From the NCBI RefSeq assembly GCF_016907515.1, contig NZ_JAFBBY010000001.1, positions 3,658,001-3,722,000 of the forward strand: a stretch of 64,000 nt of DNA. Reading direction: 5' to 3'. The translations under genes and the position numbers were made by a program. Under the pieces are notes generated by a model. It was not told the DNA's origin. It saw only the letters and a list, made by a program, of their open reading frames with translations, and made no database searches. This stretch comes from Nocardioides nitrophenolicus. GTDB taxonomy: Bacteria; Actinomycetota; Actinomycetes; Propionibacteriales; Nocardioidaceae. Shown piece by piece: positions 43,837 through 52,235 of the stretch (position 1 is the stretch's first letter; the number at the start of each line of letters is the position of its first letter).

Positions 43837-45031
43837 CCCGGCCTCCTCGGTCGAGGAGCACCGGGCGCGGGTGCTCGCGGGTGTCACTCCGCTGGCGCCG
43901 CAGGTCGTGCCGCTCGCCGACGCGCAGGGCCGGTTCCTCGCCGCGGACGTCGTCGCCCGGCTGTCGGTGCCACCGTTCGACCATGCCGCGATGGACGGTT
44001 TCGCGGTGCGCGCCGCCGACGTGGCCGCGGTACCGGTGTCGCTGCCGGTGTCGGGCGTGGTGGCGGCGGGTGACGCGGTGGCGCCGCTGGCTCCCGGCAC
44101 GGCCGTCCGGATCATGACCGGCGCCCCCGTGCCGCCCGGAGCCGACCTGGTCGTGCCCTTCGAGTGGACGTCGGGGACCGATCCGGTCGAGATCGACCGG
44201 CGGGCCGACGCCGGGCGCCACATCCGCCGCGAGGGCGAGGACGTCCGCGCCGGCGAGGTCGCGCTCGCCGCGGGCGCCCGTCTCGGCCCGGCCCAGCTCG
44301 GCCTGCTCACCTCCGTCGGCGCGACCTCGGTCGCCGTCCTGTCGCGCCCCCGGCTGGCCGTGCTCTCCACCGGCGCCGAGCTGGTGGCGGGCCAGGTGCC
44401 CGACAGCAACTCGCCCACCCTGGTCGCCGCCGCCCGCGCCACCGGCGCCGAGGCCGTCGCCTTCGGCCCCGCGCCCGACGACCTCGCCGGCTTCCGTGCC
44501 CTGCTCGCCGCCGCCGCCGAGGCGGCCGACGTCGTGGTCACCACCGGCGGCATCTCCGCCGGCGACCACGACGTCGTCAAGGCCGCGCTCCGCGACGACC
44601 CGGCGTTCTGGTTCGGCCCGGTCGCGATGAAGCCCGGCCGGCCCCAGGGCTGCGGCGCCGTCGTCGCCTCCGACGGGCGCCGGGTCCCGGTCGTCACCCT
44701 GCCCGGCACCCCGATCGCCGCCTACGCCGCCTTCCGGCTCTACGTCGACCCGCTCATCCACGCGCTCGGCGGCATCCCCTGGCTGCCTGGTCGCGCACCT
44801 CTGGCCGAGCCGGTCCAGGCCGGCGATCGGACCGTGCTGCTGCCCGCCGTGCTGGCCGACGCCTCCGGCGCGGTGGCGCCGCTGCCCGGGCACGCCGGCC
44901 ACTCGCAGCGGCTGCTCGCCGCGGCCGACGGATTGCTCGTCGTACCGCCCTCGGGGAGGCTGTTGCCCGCGGGCACCCTCGTCGAGGTGCTCGCCCTGCA
45001 TCCCCGACCCGAGGAGGGCCTCGATGGCTGA
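43829..45031 (+). CDS. moeA: Molybdopterin molybdotransferase MoeA / gephyrin-like protein (possible Glp)
   Basis: 400 residues in the MoeA order: FDHAAMDGFAVR, VRIMTGAPVPPGAD, GRHIRREGEDV, LSTGAELV, DSNSPTLVAAAR, VVTTGGISAGDHDVV and LPGTPIAAYAAF (canonical LPGNP has Asn changed to Thr). MoeA inserts molybdate into adenylylated molybdopterin. In Corynebacterium a gephyrin-like paralogue (Glp) instead works with the membrane receptor GlpR in division. A SepX/GlpR gene lies 3 kb downstream here, so either role is possible. Starts within the preceding gene (8-bp overlap). Confidence 0.88.
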   Translation: MTDPASSVEEHRARVLAGVTPLAPQVVPLADAQGRFLAADVVARLSVPPFDHAAMDGFAVRAADVAAVPVSLPVSGVVAAGDAVAPLAPGTAVRIMTGAPVPPGADLVVPFEWTSGTDPVEIDRRADAGRHIRREGEDVRAGEVALAAGARLGPAQLGLLTSVGATSVAVLSRPRLAVLSTGAELVAGQVPDSNSPTLVAAARATGAEAVAFGPAPDDLAGFRALLAAAAEAADVVVTTGGISAGDHDVVKAALRDDPAFWFGPVAMKPGRPQGCGAVVASDGRRVPVVTLPGTPIAAYAAFRLYVDPLIHALGGIPWLPGRAPLAEPVQAGDRTVLLPAVLADASGAVAPLPGHAGHSQRLLAAADGLLVVPPSGRLLPAGTLVEVLALHPRPEEGLDG

Positions 45032-45497
45032 GCCGCGCCTGACCCATGTCGACGCCTCCGGCGCCGCGCGGATGGTCGACGTGTCGGCCAAGGACGTGAC
45101 CCACCGGGTCGCCACCGCGTCCGGCCGGGTGCTCGTCTCGGCCGAGGTGGTCGCCCTGCTCCGTGGCGAGGGGGTGCCGAAGGGCGACGCGCTCGCCGTG
45201 GCCCGGATCGCCGGGATCATGGGCGCCAAGCAGACCCCCGCCCTGATCCCGCTGTGCCACCCGCTGTCGATCTCCGGGGTGACCGTCGAGCTCAGCGTCG
45301 CCGACGACGCCGTCGAGATCGCCGCGACGGTGCGGACCACCGACCGCACCGGCGTCGAGATGGAGGCGCTCACCGCCGTCTCGGTCGCGGCGCTCACCGT
45401 CGTCGACATGGTCAAGGCGGTCGACAAGGGCGCGGTGATCACCGACGTCCGGGTCGAGACCAAGACGGGCGGCAAGTCGGGGGACTGGTCGCGGTGA
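45024..45497 (+). CDS. moaC: Cyclic pyranopterin monophosphate synthase MoaC
   Basis: 157 residues. MGAKQTPALIPLCHPLSISG, the MoaC core motif, and GVEMEALTAVSVAALTVVDMVKAVDKGAVI with KTGGKSG at the end. Second step in molybdenum cofactor synthesis. ATG 45024 overlaps moeA by 8 bp, and its stop overlaps the next start (GTGA), so the three Moco genes are one transcript. Confidence 0.95.
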   Translation: MAEPRLTHVDASGAARMVDVSAKDVTHRVATASGRVLVSAEVVALLRGEGVPKGDALAVARIAGIMGAKQTPALIPLCHPLSISGVTVELSVADDAVEIAATVRTTDRTGVEMEALTAVSVAALTVVDMVKAVDKGAVITDVRVETKTGGKSGDWSR

Positions 45498-45976
45498 GCG
45501 CCCCCCTCCCGGCCGTGGTGGTGGTCGCGTCGAACCGCGCCGCCGCGGGCGTCTATGACGACACCACCGGTCCGCTCATCGTCGCCGCGCTCCGCTCCTG
45601 GGGCTTCGCGGTGGGGGAGCCGGTCGTCCGGCCCGACGGCGAGCCGGTGGGAGAGGCGATCGCGGAGGCCGTGGCCTCGGGCGCCCGCGTGGTGCTGACC
45701 ACCGGCGGCACCGGGCTCACCCCCACCGACCGCACCCCCGAGGTCACCCGGCCGCTGCTCGACCGCGAGGTCCCCGGCCTGGCCGAGGCGATCCGCGCCG
45801 CCGGCGTCGCCAAGGGCGTCCCGACCGCGGTCCTCTCCCGAGGGCTGGCCGGGGTCGCCGGTCGCGCGCTGGTGGTCAACCTGCCCGGCTCGCGCGGTGG
45901 GGTGAAGGACGCCCTCGCCGTCCTCGAGCCGGTGCTGGTGCACGCCGTCGAGCAGATCGTCGGGAGTGACCATTGA
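45494..45976 (+). CDS. mog: MogA/MoaB-family molybdopterin adenylyltransferase
   Basis: 160 residues. MoCF-binding fold with VVVVASNRAAAG start, LTTGGTGLTPTDRTPEVT and VVNLPGSRGGVKDAL. It adenylates molybdopterin for MoeA. GTG 45494 overlaps the moaC stop and its stop overlaps the TTG start of the acetyltransferase. Confidence 0.9.
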   Translation: MSAPLPAVVVVASNRAAAGVYDDTTGPLIVAALRSWGFAVGEPVVRPDGEPVGEAIAEAVASGARVVLTTGGTGLTPTDRTPEVTRPLLDREVPGLAEAIRAAGVAKGVPTAVLSRGLAGVAGRALVVNLPGSRGGVKDALAVLEPVLVHAVEQIVGSDH

Positions 45977-46617
45977 GCGAGCCGCCCCGCGAGCGGATGA
46001 CCGTCGCCGTCCCCGGCCGGGCCTGGCCCAACGAGCTGATCTCCGGCACCGACCCCGTCGTCCGGCTGCGCCCGATCGCCCGCTCCGACGCCCGCGCCTG
46101 GCGCACCGCCCGGCGCCGCAACGCCACCTGGCTCGGGCCCTGGGACGCCACCGCGCCCCCCGGCTCCGACGCCCGCCCGACCTCCTTCCGGGCCCTGGTC
46201 AAGCGGCTGCGGCGCGCCGCCCGGCGGGGGACGACGTACCCGTTCGTGGTGGAGGTCGACGGCGTCTTCGCCGGCCAGGTCAGCGTCAACAACATCGTGC
46301 GCGGCTCGGCGCAGTTCGCGTCGGTCGGCTACTGGATCGACCAGCAGTTCGCCGGCCGCGGCGTCATCCCCCGCGCCGTCGCGATGGTCATCGACCACTG
46401 CTTCTTCCTCGGCGGCCTGCACCGCATCGAGATCTGCATCCGCCCCGAGAACTCCAACTCGCTGCGGGTCGTGGAGAAGCTCGGCATCCGCGAGGTCGGC
46501 TACGCGCCGTACTTCCTCCACATCGACGGCGAGTGGCGCGACCACCGGATCTTCGCGGTCACCCGCGAGGAGGCGCCCCGGGGGGTCCTGGTCCGGCTGG
46601 ACCGCGAAATCACATGA
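45973..46617 (+). CDS. rimJ: GNAT acetyltransferase, RimJ type
   Basis: 214 residues. N-acetyltransferase with VGYWIDQQFAGRGVIPRAVAMVIDHCF (acetyl-CoA loop) and HRIEICIRPENSNSLRVVEKLGI, typical of RimJ/RimL. Position matches Rv0995 (rimJ). TTG 45973 overlaps the mog stop (TTGA); ATG 45997 is the alternative start. Probable target is a protein N-terminus, perhaps a ribosomal protein. Confidence 0.85.
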   Translation: MSEPPRERMTVAVPGRAWPNELISGTDPVVRLRPIARSDARAWRTARRRNATWLGPWDATAPPGSDARPTSFRALVKRLRRAARRGTTYPFVVEVDGVFAGQVSVNNIVRGSAQFASVGYWIDQQFAGRGVIPRAVAMVIDHCFFLGGLHRIEICIRPENSNSLRVVEKLGIREVGYAPYFLHIDGEWRDHRIFAVTREEAPRGVLVRLDREIT

Positions 46618-46690
46618 GTCACACGAATCAATCTGTGACACACCGATGGACATGCGCCCCGCACTGAGGTAGCGCTCCTAACCTCTCGGT

Positions 46691-47563
46691 GTGGACCTGA
46701 GCTCGCTGATCTTCGTCGCCTTGTTCGTGGCGTGGGCGGTCTACCTCATCCCGATGGCGCTGCGGCGCCACGAGGAGGACGCCTCCAGCCGCTCGGTCGA
46801 CGGCTTCTCCGACCGGCTGCGGGTGCTCGCCCGGCGGGACGCGGTGTCGTCCACCGAGGCCGAGCTGGTCGCGACCGGCCGCCCGGAGAAGTCGTCCGGG
46901 AAGTCGTCCGGGAAGTCGTCGGCGCGGGTCGAGGAGCCCGCGGCGCCCACCCCTGCGCCGCGTGCCGCCCGTCCCGCCCGTCCCGTCGACCGCCCGGCCG
47001 CGCGCCGGGCCGCCGCCCGCCGCCGCCGGGTCTTCAACCTGCTCCTGCTCGCGCTCGTGGTCGTCGCCGCCCTCGCCATCGGCAAGGTCGTCGCCTGGCC
47101 CTGGCTCGCCGCCCCCGCCGCGCTGATGGCGGCCTGGCTGGTCGCCTGCCGGCTCATGGTCAAGCGCGAGCGCGCCGCCCGCGCGTCGGTGCGGCGCCGT
47201 CGTACGACGCTCGCGGACGAGGCGATCGCGGCCGAGGACGAGGCCACCGACCAGGTCGACGAGGTCGAGGAGACCCGCGACGACACCGACGAGATCCCGG
47301 TCGTCACCGCCGAGCTCCTCGACGAGCCCGGCACCCCCGACACCCCCGCGGGGGGCTGGACGCCCGTCCCGGCCCCGCTGCCGACGTACGTCACCAAGGC
47401 GCCGGCCGGCCGCACCGTGCGCACCATCGACCTCGACTCCACCGGCGTGTGGAGCTCGGGCCGCAACGAGGCCGACTCCCAGCTCGCCCGCGAGGCCGAC
47501 GCCCAGCGCGCCCAGGACGCGGCCGCCGCCGACGCCGACCGGCGCCGCGCCACCGGCAGCTGA
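46691..47563 (+). CDS. sepX: Divisome protein SepX/GlpR
   Basis: 290 residues. N-terminal membrane helix (LSSLIFVALFVAWAVYLIPMALRRH), a Ser/Lys repeat linker (KSSGKSSGKSS), Pro/Arg-rich region, two hydrophobic segments (about 113-160) and an acidic, disordered C-terminal tail. Matches SepX of Streptomyces and GlpR of Corynebacterium by architecture and by its place after moeA and rimJ genes. SepX/GlpR are membrane partners in division and polar growth; GlpR binds a gephyrin-like MoeA paralogue. GTG 46691 used. Confidence 0.82.
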   Translation: MDLSSLIFVALFVAWAVYLIPMALRRHEEDASSRSVDGFSDRLRVLARRDAVSSTEAELVATGRPEKSSGKSSGKSSARVEEPAAPTPAPRAARPARPVDRPAARRAAARRRRVFNLLLLALVVVAALAIGKVVAWPWLAAPAALMAAWLVACRLMVKRERAARASVRRRRTTLADEAIAAEDEATDQVDEVEETRDDTDEIPVVTAELLDEPGTPDTPAGGWTPVPAPLPTYVTKAPAGRTVRTIDLDSTGVWSSGRNEADSQLAREADAQRAQDAAAADADRRRATGS

Positions 47564-47570
47564 CCTCCCG

Positions 47571-47595
47571 GTTGCCCGCTCCGCCCGCGGGTAAC
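47571..47595. terminator. Weak stem-loop after sepX
   Basis: Arms GTTGCCCGC (47571-47579) and GCGGGTAAC (47587-47595) pair with one mismatch around a 7-nt loop, directly after the sepX stop. Confidence 0.35.
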
Positions 47596-47603
47596 GCCCG
47601 GGG

Positions 47604-47906
47604 ATGAGCCACCACGACGAAGGCACCCCCGACGAGGGCACCGCCGCCGACCGCCAGGCGGCCCAGCAGACGCGCGAGCAGGAGAAGAGGCAGGCCGACT
47701 CCGCCACCGCCGTCTCGCCCGACACCCAGAACCCGGACCCCGAGCGCGCCATCACGGACAGCCCCTTCTCCGGCGACTCCGCCCGCGGCCAGGCCACCAC
47801 CTTCGAGGACCCGCCCAAGCCGCGCGGCAGCTCCGACGTCGACCACGGCGCCCACGGCGACGACCAGCCCCGGCCCGCCGGTCACGCCGACGAGGACCGC
47901 AACTGA
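47604..47906 (+). CDS. Hydrophilic disordered hypothetical protein, 100 aa
   Basis: Rich in Asp, Glu, Gln, Pro and His with no hydrophobic core (MSHHDEGTPDEG, FEDPPKPRGSSDVDHGAHGDDQPRPAGHADEDRN). No domain recognised. Third-position bias fits coding. Stands between sepX and tRNA-Ala. Confidence 0.6.
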   Translation: MSHHDEGTPDEGTAADRQAAQQTREQEKRQADSATAVSPDTQNPDPERAITDSPFSGDSARGQATTFEDPPKPRGSSDVDHGAHGDDQPRPAGHADEDRN

Positions 47907-47958
47907 GCATCCCGATTCGGAGCGCGCGGGACGTGGGTGCTAGCGTTGCTCCTCGCTT

Positions 47959-48031
47959 GGGGGTGTGGCGCAGTTGGTAGCGCGTCTCGTTCGCAATGAG
48001 AAGGTCAGGGGTTCGAATCCCCTCACCTCCA
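47959..48031 (+). tRNA. tRNA-Ala (anticodon CGC); island integration site
   Basis: 73 nt. Acceptor GGGGGTG/CACCTCC with discriminator A, D-arm GCGCAGTTGGTAGCGC, anticodon stem TCTCG/TGAGA, loop TTCGCAA (CGC), T-arm AGGGG-TTCGAAT-CCCCT. An integrase gene pointing toward its 3' end starts the island. No second copy of the 3' end was found up to 64 kb. Confidence 0.95.
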
Positions 48032-48041
48032 CCGGCAAGCA

Positions 48042-48075
48042 AGAACCGGCAGGTCGCCTCTGACCTGCCGGTTCT
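48042..48075. terminator. Strong hairpin between tRNA-Ala and the integrase gene
   Basis: Perfect 14-bp arms AGAACCGGCAGGTC / GACCTGCCGGTTCT with a 6-nt loop, followed by a TTTT-containing stretch. Serves the tRNA transcript and/or the convergent integrase gene. Confidence 0.85.
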
Positions 48076-48118
48076 CGCGTTTTCGGGTTTGTTGGGCTTG
48101 GAGTTCCACGGACGGGAT

Positions 48119-49291
48119 TCACCGCGCTGGGCCGTCTCGCTTACCCCCGGCGTACCCCCGGCCGGCGGGGGAGCCGCGAAGGGCCTCCCGGATGCTTCGG
48201 CCGAGGCGGTCAGTCGCCTCCGTCTCGGGCTCGGGGTTCAGGGCGGGGCCACGGGTGGGGTCGTTCAGCCGGTCCAGACCGGCCTGGTCAGCCGAGGTGC
48301 CGAGGAAGTGCAGGTAGCGGTTCGTGGTCGCGATCGACTCGTGCCCCATCCATGCCTGGACGGTGCCGGGGTCCACGCCCCGAGCCAGCCACAGGCACGC
48401 TGCCGTGTGGCGCAGGTCGTGGATGCGCCGGCCGCCGGCAGTCTGGTCCCACTTGACCGTGCGCAGCACCGCGGTGCGATGCAGCTGAGCGCCCCCACCG
48501 GTGGTGATGAGCAGGTCGGTCGGCTCCTTGCCCTCGGCCATGCGCTGGATGATCGGGAGGACGCGATCGGCGACGGGCACCCGCCGCCCACGTCGCCCCT
48601 TGGTGGCCTTCACCGCGCCACCCTCGGTTTGCGAGCGACGCACCAGCAACCCAGGCGTGGGTACGTCGACTACGTCCTCGACCAAAACCGAGCGCGCCTC
48701 GCCCCAGCGCATCCCGGTCCAGCCCAACACGAGCAGCACATCAGCCAGGTGCGGATCCCGCGCCTTCCACCGGTCGTAGGTGGCCTCGAGCTCGGCCTCG
48801 GTCCACGGCCGCATCTCCGTCGGCTCCTCCGAGGACCGCGGCACCTTCGTCGCGGTCACCGGATTGCGGACGACCGCCTTCTCCCGCACGCACCAGGCGA
48901 AGAACGTGGAAAGGCTGGCGCGATAGCGGATCACCGAGCGCTCGCTGAGTCCGCGCTGGGTCAGCGTCTCGAACGACCGCGCGATCTCCCGCTCCGAGAC
49001 GGCGCCGACCTGCATTGCCTGCATGCTCGTCGGCACCAGCCGCTGCAGGGCCTGGTCGCTGCGGTAGGTCTTCGCCGCGACCGTGAACTCCCGGACGGCC
49101 AACCACTCCTCGAGCAACGTCCGGACGGGCCGGCGCCCGGCACGTGGATCCATCCCGCCGTCGAGTGCAGCCTTCTCCCGGGCGAGCCAGTCGGTCGCCT
49201 CACGCTTCGTGTCGAACGTCCGGCTCGCGACGAACTGTCTTCCGCTCTTCAACCGCGCCCGGAACCGACCGCCCGAGGTCTTCTCGATCAT
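48119..49291 (-). CDS. int: Tyrosine-type site-specific integrase
   Basis: 390 residues. N-terminal arm-binding region (MIEKTSGGRFRARLKSGRQF), SAM-like core-binding domain (about 55-150), and a catalytic domain with Arg in TGMRWGEAR, HDLRHTA (HxxR), MGHESI and nucleophile Tyr in TTNRYLHF. Catalyses integration at the adjacent tRNA-Ala. C-terminal tail beyond the Tyr is about 60 residues. All catalytic residues are present, so it should be active. Confidence 0.93.
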   Translation of the reverse strand: MIEKTSGGRFRARLKSGRQFVASRTFDTKREATDWLAREKAALDGGMDPRAGRRPVRTLLEEWLAVREFTVAAKTYRSDQALQRLVPTSMQAMQVGAVSEREIARSFETLTQRGLSERSVIRYRASLSTFFAWCVREKAVVRNPVTATKVPRSSEEPTEMRPWTEAELEATYDRWKARDPHLADVLLVLGWTGMRWGEARSVLVEDVVDVPTPGLLVRRSQTEGGAVKATKGRRGRRVPVADRVLPIIQRMAEGKEPTDLLITTGGGAQLHRTAVLRTVKWDQTAGGRRIHDLRHTAACLWLARGVDPGTVQAWMGHESIATTNRYLHFLGTSADQAGLDRLNDPTRGPALNPEPETEATDRLGRSIREALRGSPAGRGYAGGKRDGPAR

Positions 49292-49313
49292 GACCGCTCT
49301 CGCAGTCTGCTGC

Positions 49314-49493
49314 TCAGGACGCCCGCGCGAGCCACTGCTCGACGTCGCTGCGACGGTATCGCGGACAGGTCGACGTCATCCACGTCACCCGCGGTCCCAT
49401 CCCGCGCTGCCGCCACCGGCACAGCGTCGACTCCGACACCCGGATCCACCGGGCCACCTCGCTGCTGGTGAGGATCTCCTCCACCGTCTCCAT
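49314..49493 (-). CDS. Excisionase-like helix-turn-helix protein, copy 1 (59 aa)
   Basis: LTSSEVARWIRVSESTLCRWRQRGMGP and YRRSDVEQWLARAS are the winged helix-turn-helix of MerR/excisionase-type proteins. ATG 49493 is chosen because GGAGGTG lies just upstream; longer in-frame starts lack one. Sits 22 bp upstream of int in the same direction, as xis-int pairs do. Its upstream region shares a motif with the second xis-like gene at 56877. Confidence 0.85.
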   Translation of the reverse strand: METVEEILTSSEVARWIRVSESTLCRWRQRGMGPRVTWMTSTCPRYRRSDVEQWLARAS

Positions 49494-49548
49494 CTGGTCA
49501 CCTCCGACTCCGAGAGCGACGACCGCCGCCCGAGACATCTGACAGTCA

Positions 49549-49580
49549 CCTAAGGAAGCGATCGGGGCTCGAGCGATCAG
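49549..49580. promoter_or_regulatory. Shared xis control motif, copy 1
   Basis: CCTAAGG (49549-49555), 11 bp, then GCTCGAGCGATCAG (49567-49580). The same two blocks with identical spacing occur at 57256-57287. Each lies 50-90 bp upstream of a small helix-turn-helix gene on the minus strand. Confidence 0.7.
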
Positions 49581-50322
49581 ATGCCGACGGTGAATCTCCT
49601 GCAATGCTCCACGCCGCTGCGGACCACCGAAGCGCAGAACAGGTCCCTGGTACGCACGAAGTGCGCGAATGGGAGTTTGGGCGGTCGCCGATGCGCTGCG
49701 GGCTTTCCGCCCACTAAGACGCTAGTCGTCGACGTGACGCCTCCTAAGCGAAAGGTCCCGGGCTCGACTCTTGCCTGGGGCACGCTCAGGACTCCTGTGT
49801 TTGACCCCGACTTGGTACTGGTCGGCCATTTCGGTGGGCCTTCCGTTTCTCAGACGAGCGTGTTGGCCGAGCGCTCGCTGGTGTGCGTGACGCACTTCGG
49901 GTCAGTGCAAAGTCGCACGTGCAGGTACTAAGCGCTCGGGTCAGCCAGGCTGCCGGAGTCCTTGATCCGGCGCTCCGCGTTCACCTCGAGCGCGACCTCG
50001 CGCATGGGCGGGTAGACGCCCTTGGTCCCGAGCCTGAGTCTTGTAGCCGCCGTATTCATCGAGCCGCACAGGGGACGCCGGCGCAGGTCACCGGCCTCTG
50101 TCCTAGTTGCAACGCAGGGTCGGCAACCGATTCCAGCTAGGCCGCGGAAGCCGGCGCCCAGCGCTTGCATTGCTCCCCCGACGGACTTCTCATCGAGGAG
50201 GTAGGCGTGTGTCCTGCATCTGGAAAGCCACCCGACGAGAATGTCTGCGGAGCCCCATACCTTCGCCTTAACCTGACGAGCACCAGCGACGCCCATGAGG
50301 GCGCCTGGGCAAAGGGGAGACG
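49581..50322. other. 742-bp intergenic stretch in the island
   Basis: No convincing gene; open frames here (e.g. 49581-49931) overlap the tRNA-Arg fragment and show no protein-like pattern or RBS. Contains the tRNA remnant at 49738-49782. The rest shows no repeat or hairpin I could support. The tcmP RBS (GGGGAG) is at its right end. Confidence 0.6.
49738..49782 (+). pseudogene. tRNA-Arg(CCT) 3' fragment (att-site remnant)
   Basis: 45 nt from anticodon stem to discriminator matching the tRNA-Arg at 34781-34853 at 41 of 45 positions, on the opposite strand. All four differences lie in the 5' side of the T-stem and T-loop, which breaks the T-stem (CCGGG against CTTGC). No 5' half precedes it. 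Looks like an attachment site left by an element that used a tRNA-Arg gene. Confidence 0.85.
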
Positions 50323-51483
50323 ATGTCGAAGGGCACTGACGCCGGGCTGCTCGACCAGCCAAAGCCGCAATCCGTCTACAAGCACGGGATCCTGGAGCAG
50401 TACGCCATCAGGTTCGCCACGATGACGGCTAGCAAGCTCCATCCCAAGAGGTCGGTCCTCTTCGATGGGTTCGCCGGGCGGGGACGATTCGATGGCGGCA
50501 AGGCCGCCTCGGCCGAGCACATGATGGTCGGCGCCCAGAAGGTCAAGAACACGACGCAGATCGACATCTTCCTCGTCGAGCAGAATCACGCGGACTGGGA
50601 GAAGCTCGACGGCGTGGCCGACGAGTACCGCGCCAGAGGGATCGAGATCGAGACGCGGCACGGCGACTGCGAGGATTTTCTCGACGAGGTGTACCAGCAC
50701 GCGGCTGGCGCCAGTCTCTTCATGTTCCTCGACCCGTGTGGCGCCGTCCTGCCGTTCACGACGCTCGAACCTCTGCTCCGGAAGCGAGGTCGGTGGCCGG
50801 CCACCGAGTTCTTGATGAACTTCAACGCCGACCTGATTCGCCGCGCCGGCGGGCAGTACAAAAAGGGCCAACTGGACCTCGGAGGCGTGGCCAAGGCAGA
50901 TCTTGTCTGCGGAGGAGAATGGTGGCGTGAGGTCGCGCTAGAGGCGCACATTAAGTCTGGCGGAAAGACATGGGAGGCGGCTGCCGAGGCTGTTGCGGTG
51001 GAGTACGCCAAGCGCCTCACCGCAGGAACGAACTTCGCCTGGGCCGTTGCGCCGGTGCGACGTCAGGTGCATCACCAGCCGGTGTACTTCCTCATTTTTC
51101 TCACGGCCAACCCTCACGGATTCTGGGTCTTCGGCGCGGCGGCTGCCAAAGCGCGAGAGAAGTGGCTGACCTTCATCGGCCCGGACGAGGATGAACTTGA
51201 GGGCATGTTGTTCGACACCGTCGCCGATCAACTCGAGCGCGAGCACGCAAAGGCGATCGCCACGATCACCAAAAATCTGCGCACCCTGTGCGCGGATGGT
51301 GCCGATCATCCCGTCGTGCAGCGCGTGGAACTGATCTTCGGCGAGGTTTACGGCGAAGCCAAGGAGACCGCGTTCTCGGCTGCGCTGCGTCAGCTCGTTA
51401 AGGATGAGGAGGTCGAGTTCGTGACCAAGGCCAGCAAGCCGCACGGGCACGTAATCCGCCGCGGGACCGCACTCAAATCGTAG
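50323..51483 (+). CDS. tcmP: Three-Cys-motif partner protein TcmP
   Basis: 386 residues. N-terminal YKHGILEQYAIRFATMTA then a methyltransferase-like Rossmann motif LFDGFAGRGRF (Asp48) and FMFLDPCG (135-140), where true amino-methyltransferases have (D/N)PP(Y/F). This matches the TcmP family, known mainly for occurring beside the three-Cys (Gp37/Gp68) protein. RBS GGGGAG 4-5 nt upstream. Convergent with its probable partner at 51473 with an 11-bp overlap. Molecular activity is unknown; nucleic-acid modification is an inference from the fold and partner. Confidence 0.88.
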   Translation: MSKGTDAGLLDQPKPQSVYKHGILEQYAIRFATMTASKLHPKRSVLFDGFAGRGRFDGGKAASAEHMMVGAQKVKNTTQIDIFLVEQNHADWEKLDGVADEYRARGIEIETRHGDCEDFLDEVYQHAAGASLFMFLDPCGAVLPFTTLEPLLRKRGRWPATEFLMNFNADLIRRAGGQYKKGQLDLGGVAKADLVCGGEWWREVALEAHIKSGGKTWEAAAEAVAVEYAKRLTAGTNFAWAVAPVRRQVHHQPVYFLIFLTANPHGFWVFGAAAAKAREKWLTFIGPDEDELEGMLFDTVADQLEREHAKAIATITKNLRTLCADGADHPVVQRVELIFGEVYGEAKETAFSAALRQLVKDEEVEFVTKASKPHGHVIRRGTALKS

Positions 51484-52219
51484 TTAGAGTCGGCATCTCG
51501 CTCCATAGGCGACCCTCGAGCTCGCGGCCGTTGGCCTTCGGCGTGCGCCCGCCCCACTGCTTGAAGAAGAAGGCGACGTCGGCATTGATGCACTGGTCGC
51601 GGATGTCCGTAACCCACTCGGGGTCCATCGCTCGGGCGTTAGGGCCAGACTCGCCGCCGGCGATGACCCAGTCGATGTCTGTGAGGTCGAGGTTGGGAAG
51701 CGCAGTGATGAGCGGCTCACAGGAGAGGAACCTGACCGCAGCTGGCGTGGCCCGGAGGTGGTCAATTCGGTCGACGGCATCGAACGACTCGACAGAGACG
51801 CCCATCCAGAGATTGTCAGGCCAGTCGAGTTTGTCGGCGAAGCGCGCCATCCTGTGCGCTCGTTTTGTGAGGACCTGGTACGTGTGCTGAGGTGTCTCAC
51901 GGATGACGTCGAAGATTTCGCGCACGAACGCGATCGGCACCTTGGCGTGGAACAGGTCGCTCATTGAGTTCACGAACACGAGCTTCGGCGACTTCCACTT
52001 GAAGGGCTGTTCGAGCGAGCCCGGGTGCGTTGTGACGCCGAAGCCCGGCCCCGAGGTGCGGGGATCCCCGTCGTTCTGGTACTTCTCGGCACCCATGGCC
52101 TTGAGCCTCTTGGACAGCGCCAGGGCGTAGCAGTTGTCACAGCCAGCAGCCACCCGGTCGCACCCGGTGACCGGGTTCCAGGTGACCTCGGTCCACTCGA
52201 TCGCACTGTTCGTGGCCAC
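51473..52219 (-). CDS. Three-Cys-motif DUF5131 (phage Gp37/Gp68-like) protein
   Basis: 248 residues. Begins with SAIEWTEVTWNPVTGCDRVAAGCDNCYA, giving the CX6CX2C motif of the Gp37/Gp68 family, a proposed radical-SAM-like iron-sulfur protein. Then FVNSMSDLFH, TYQVLTKRAHRM, NLWMGVSVES, VRFLSCEPL, DWVIAGGESG and FFFKQWGG, all family hallmarks. GTG 52219 has GGAGGG 5 nt upstream. A perfect LexA palindrome lies 17 bp upstream of the start, so SOS induction is likely. The longer frame to 52543 lacks family sequence. Confidence 0.88.
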   Translation of the reverse strand: MATNSAIEWTEVTWNPVTGCDRVAAGCDNCYALALSKRLKAMGAEKYQNDGDPRTSGPGFGVTTHPGSLEQPFKWKSPKLVFVNSMSDLFHAKVPIAFVREIFDVIRETPQHTYQVLTKRAHRMARFADKLDWPDNLWMGVSVESFDAVDRIDHLRATPAAVRFLSCEPLITALPNLDLTDIDWVIAGGESGPNARAMDPEWVTDIRDQCINADVAFFFKQWGGRTPKANGRELEGRLWSEMPTLTTI

Positions 52220-52235
52220 CCGCACCCTCCATTGT

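Noticed and set aside
34781..49782. Inversion of the 15-kb core segment between tRNA-Arg and its inverted fragment
   Set aside because: Possible in principle, but gene order between them matches the conserved mycobacterial order, so no evidence of actual inversion.
49581..49931. 116-residue open frame in the island gap
   Set aside because: It runs through the tRNA-Arg fragment, has no RBS and no domain.
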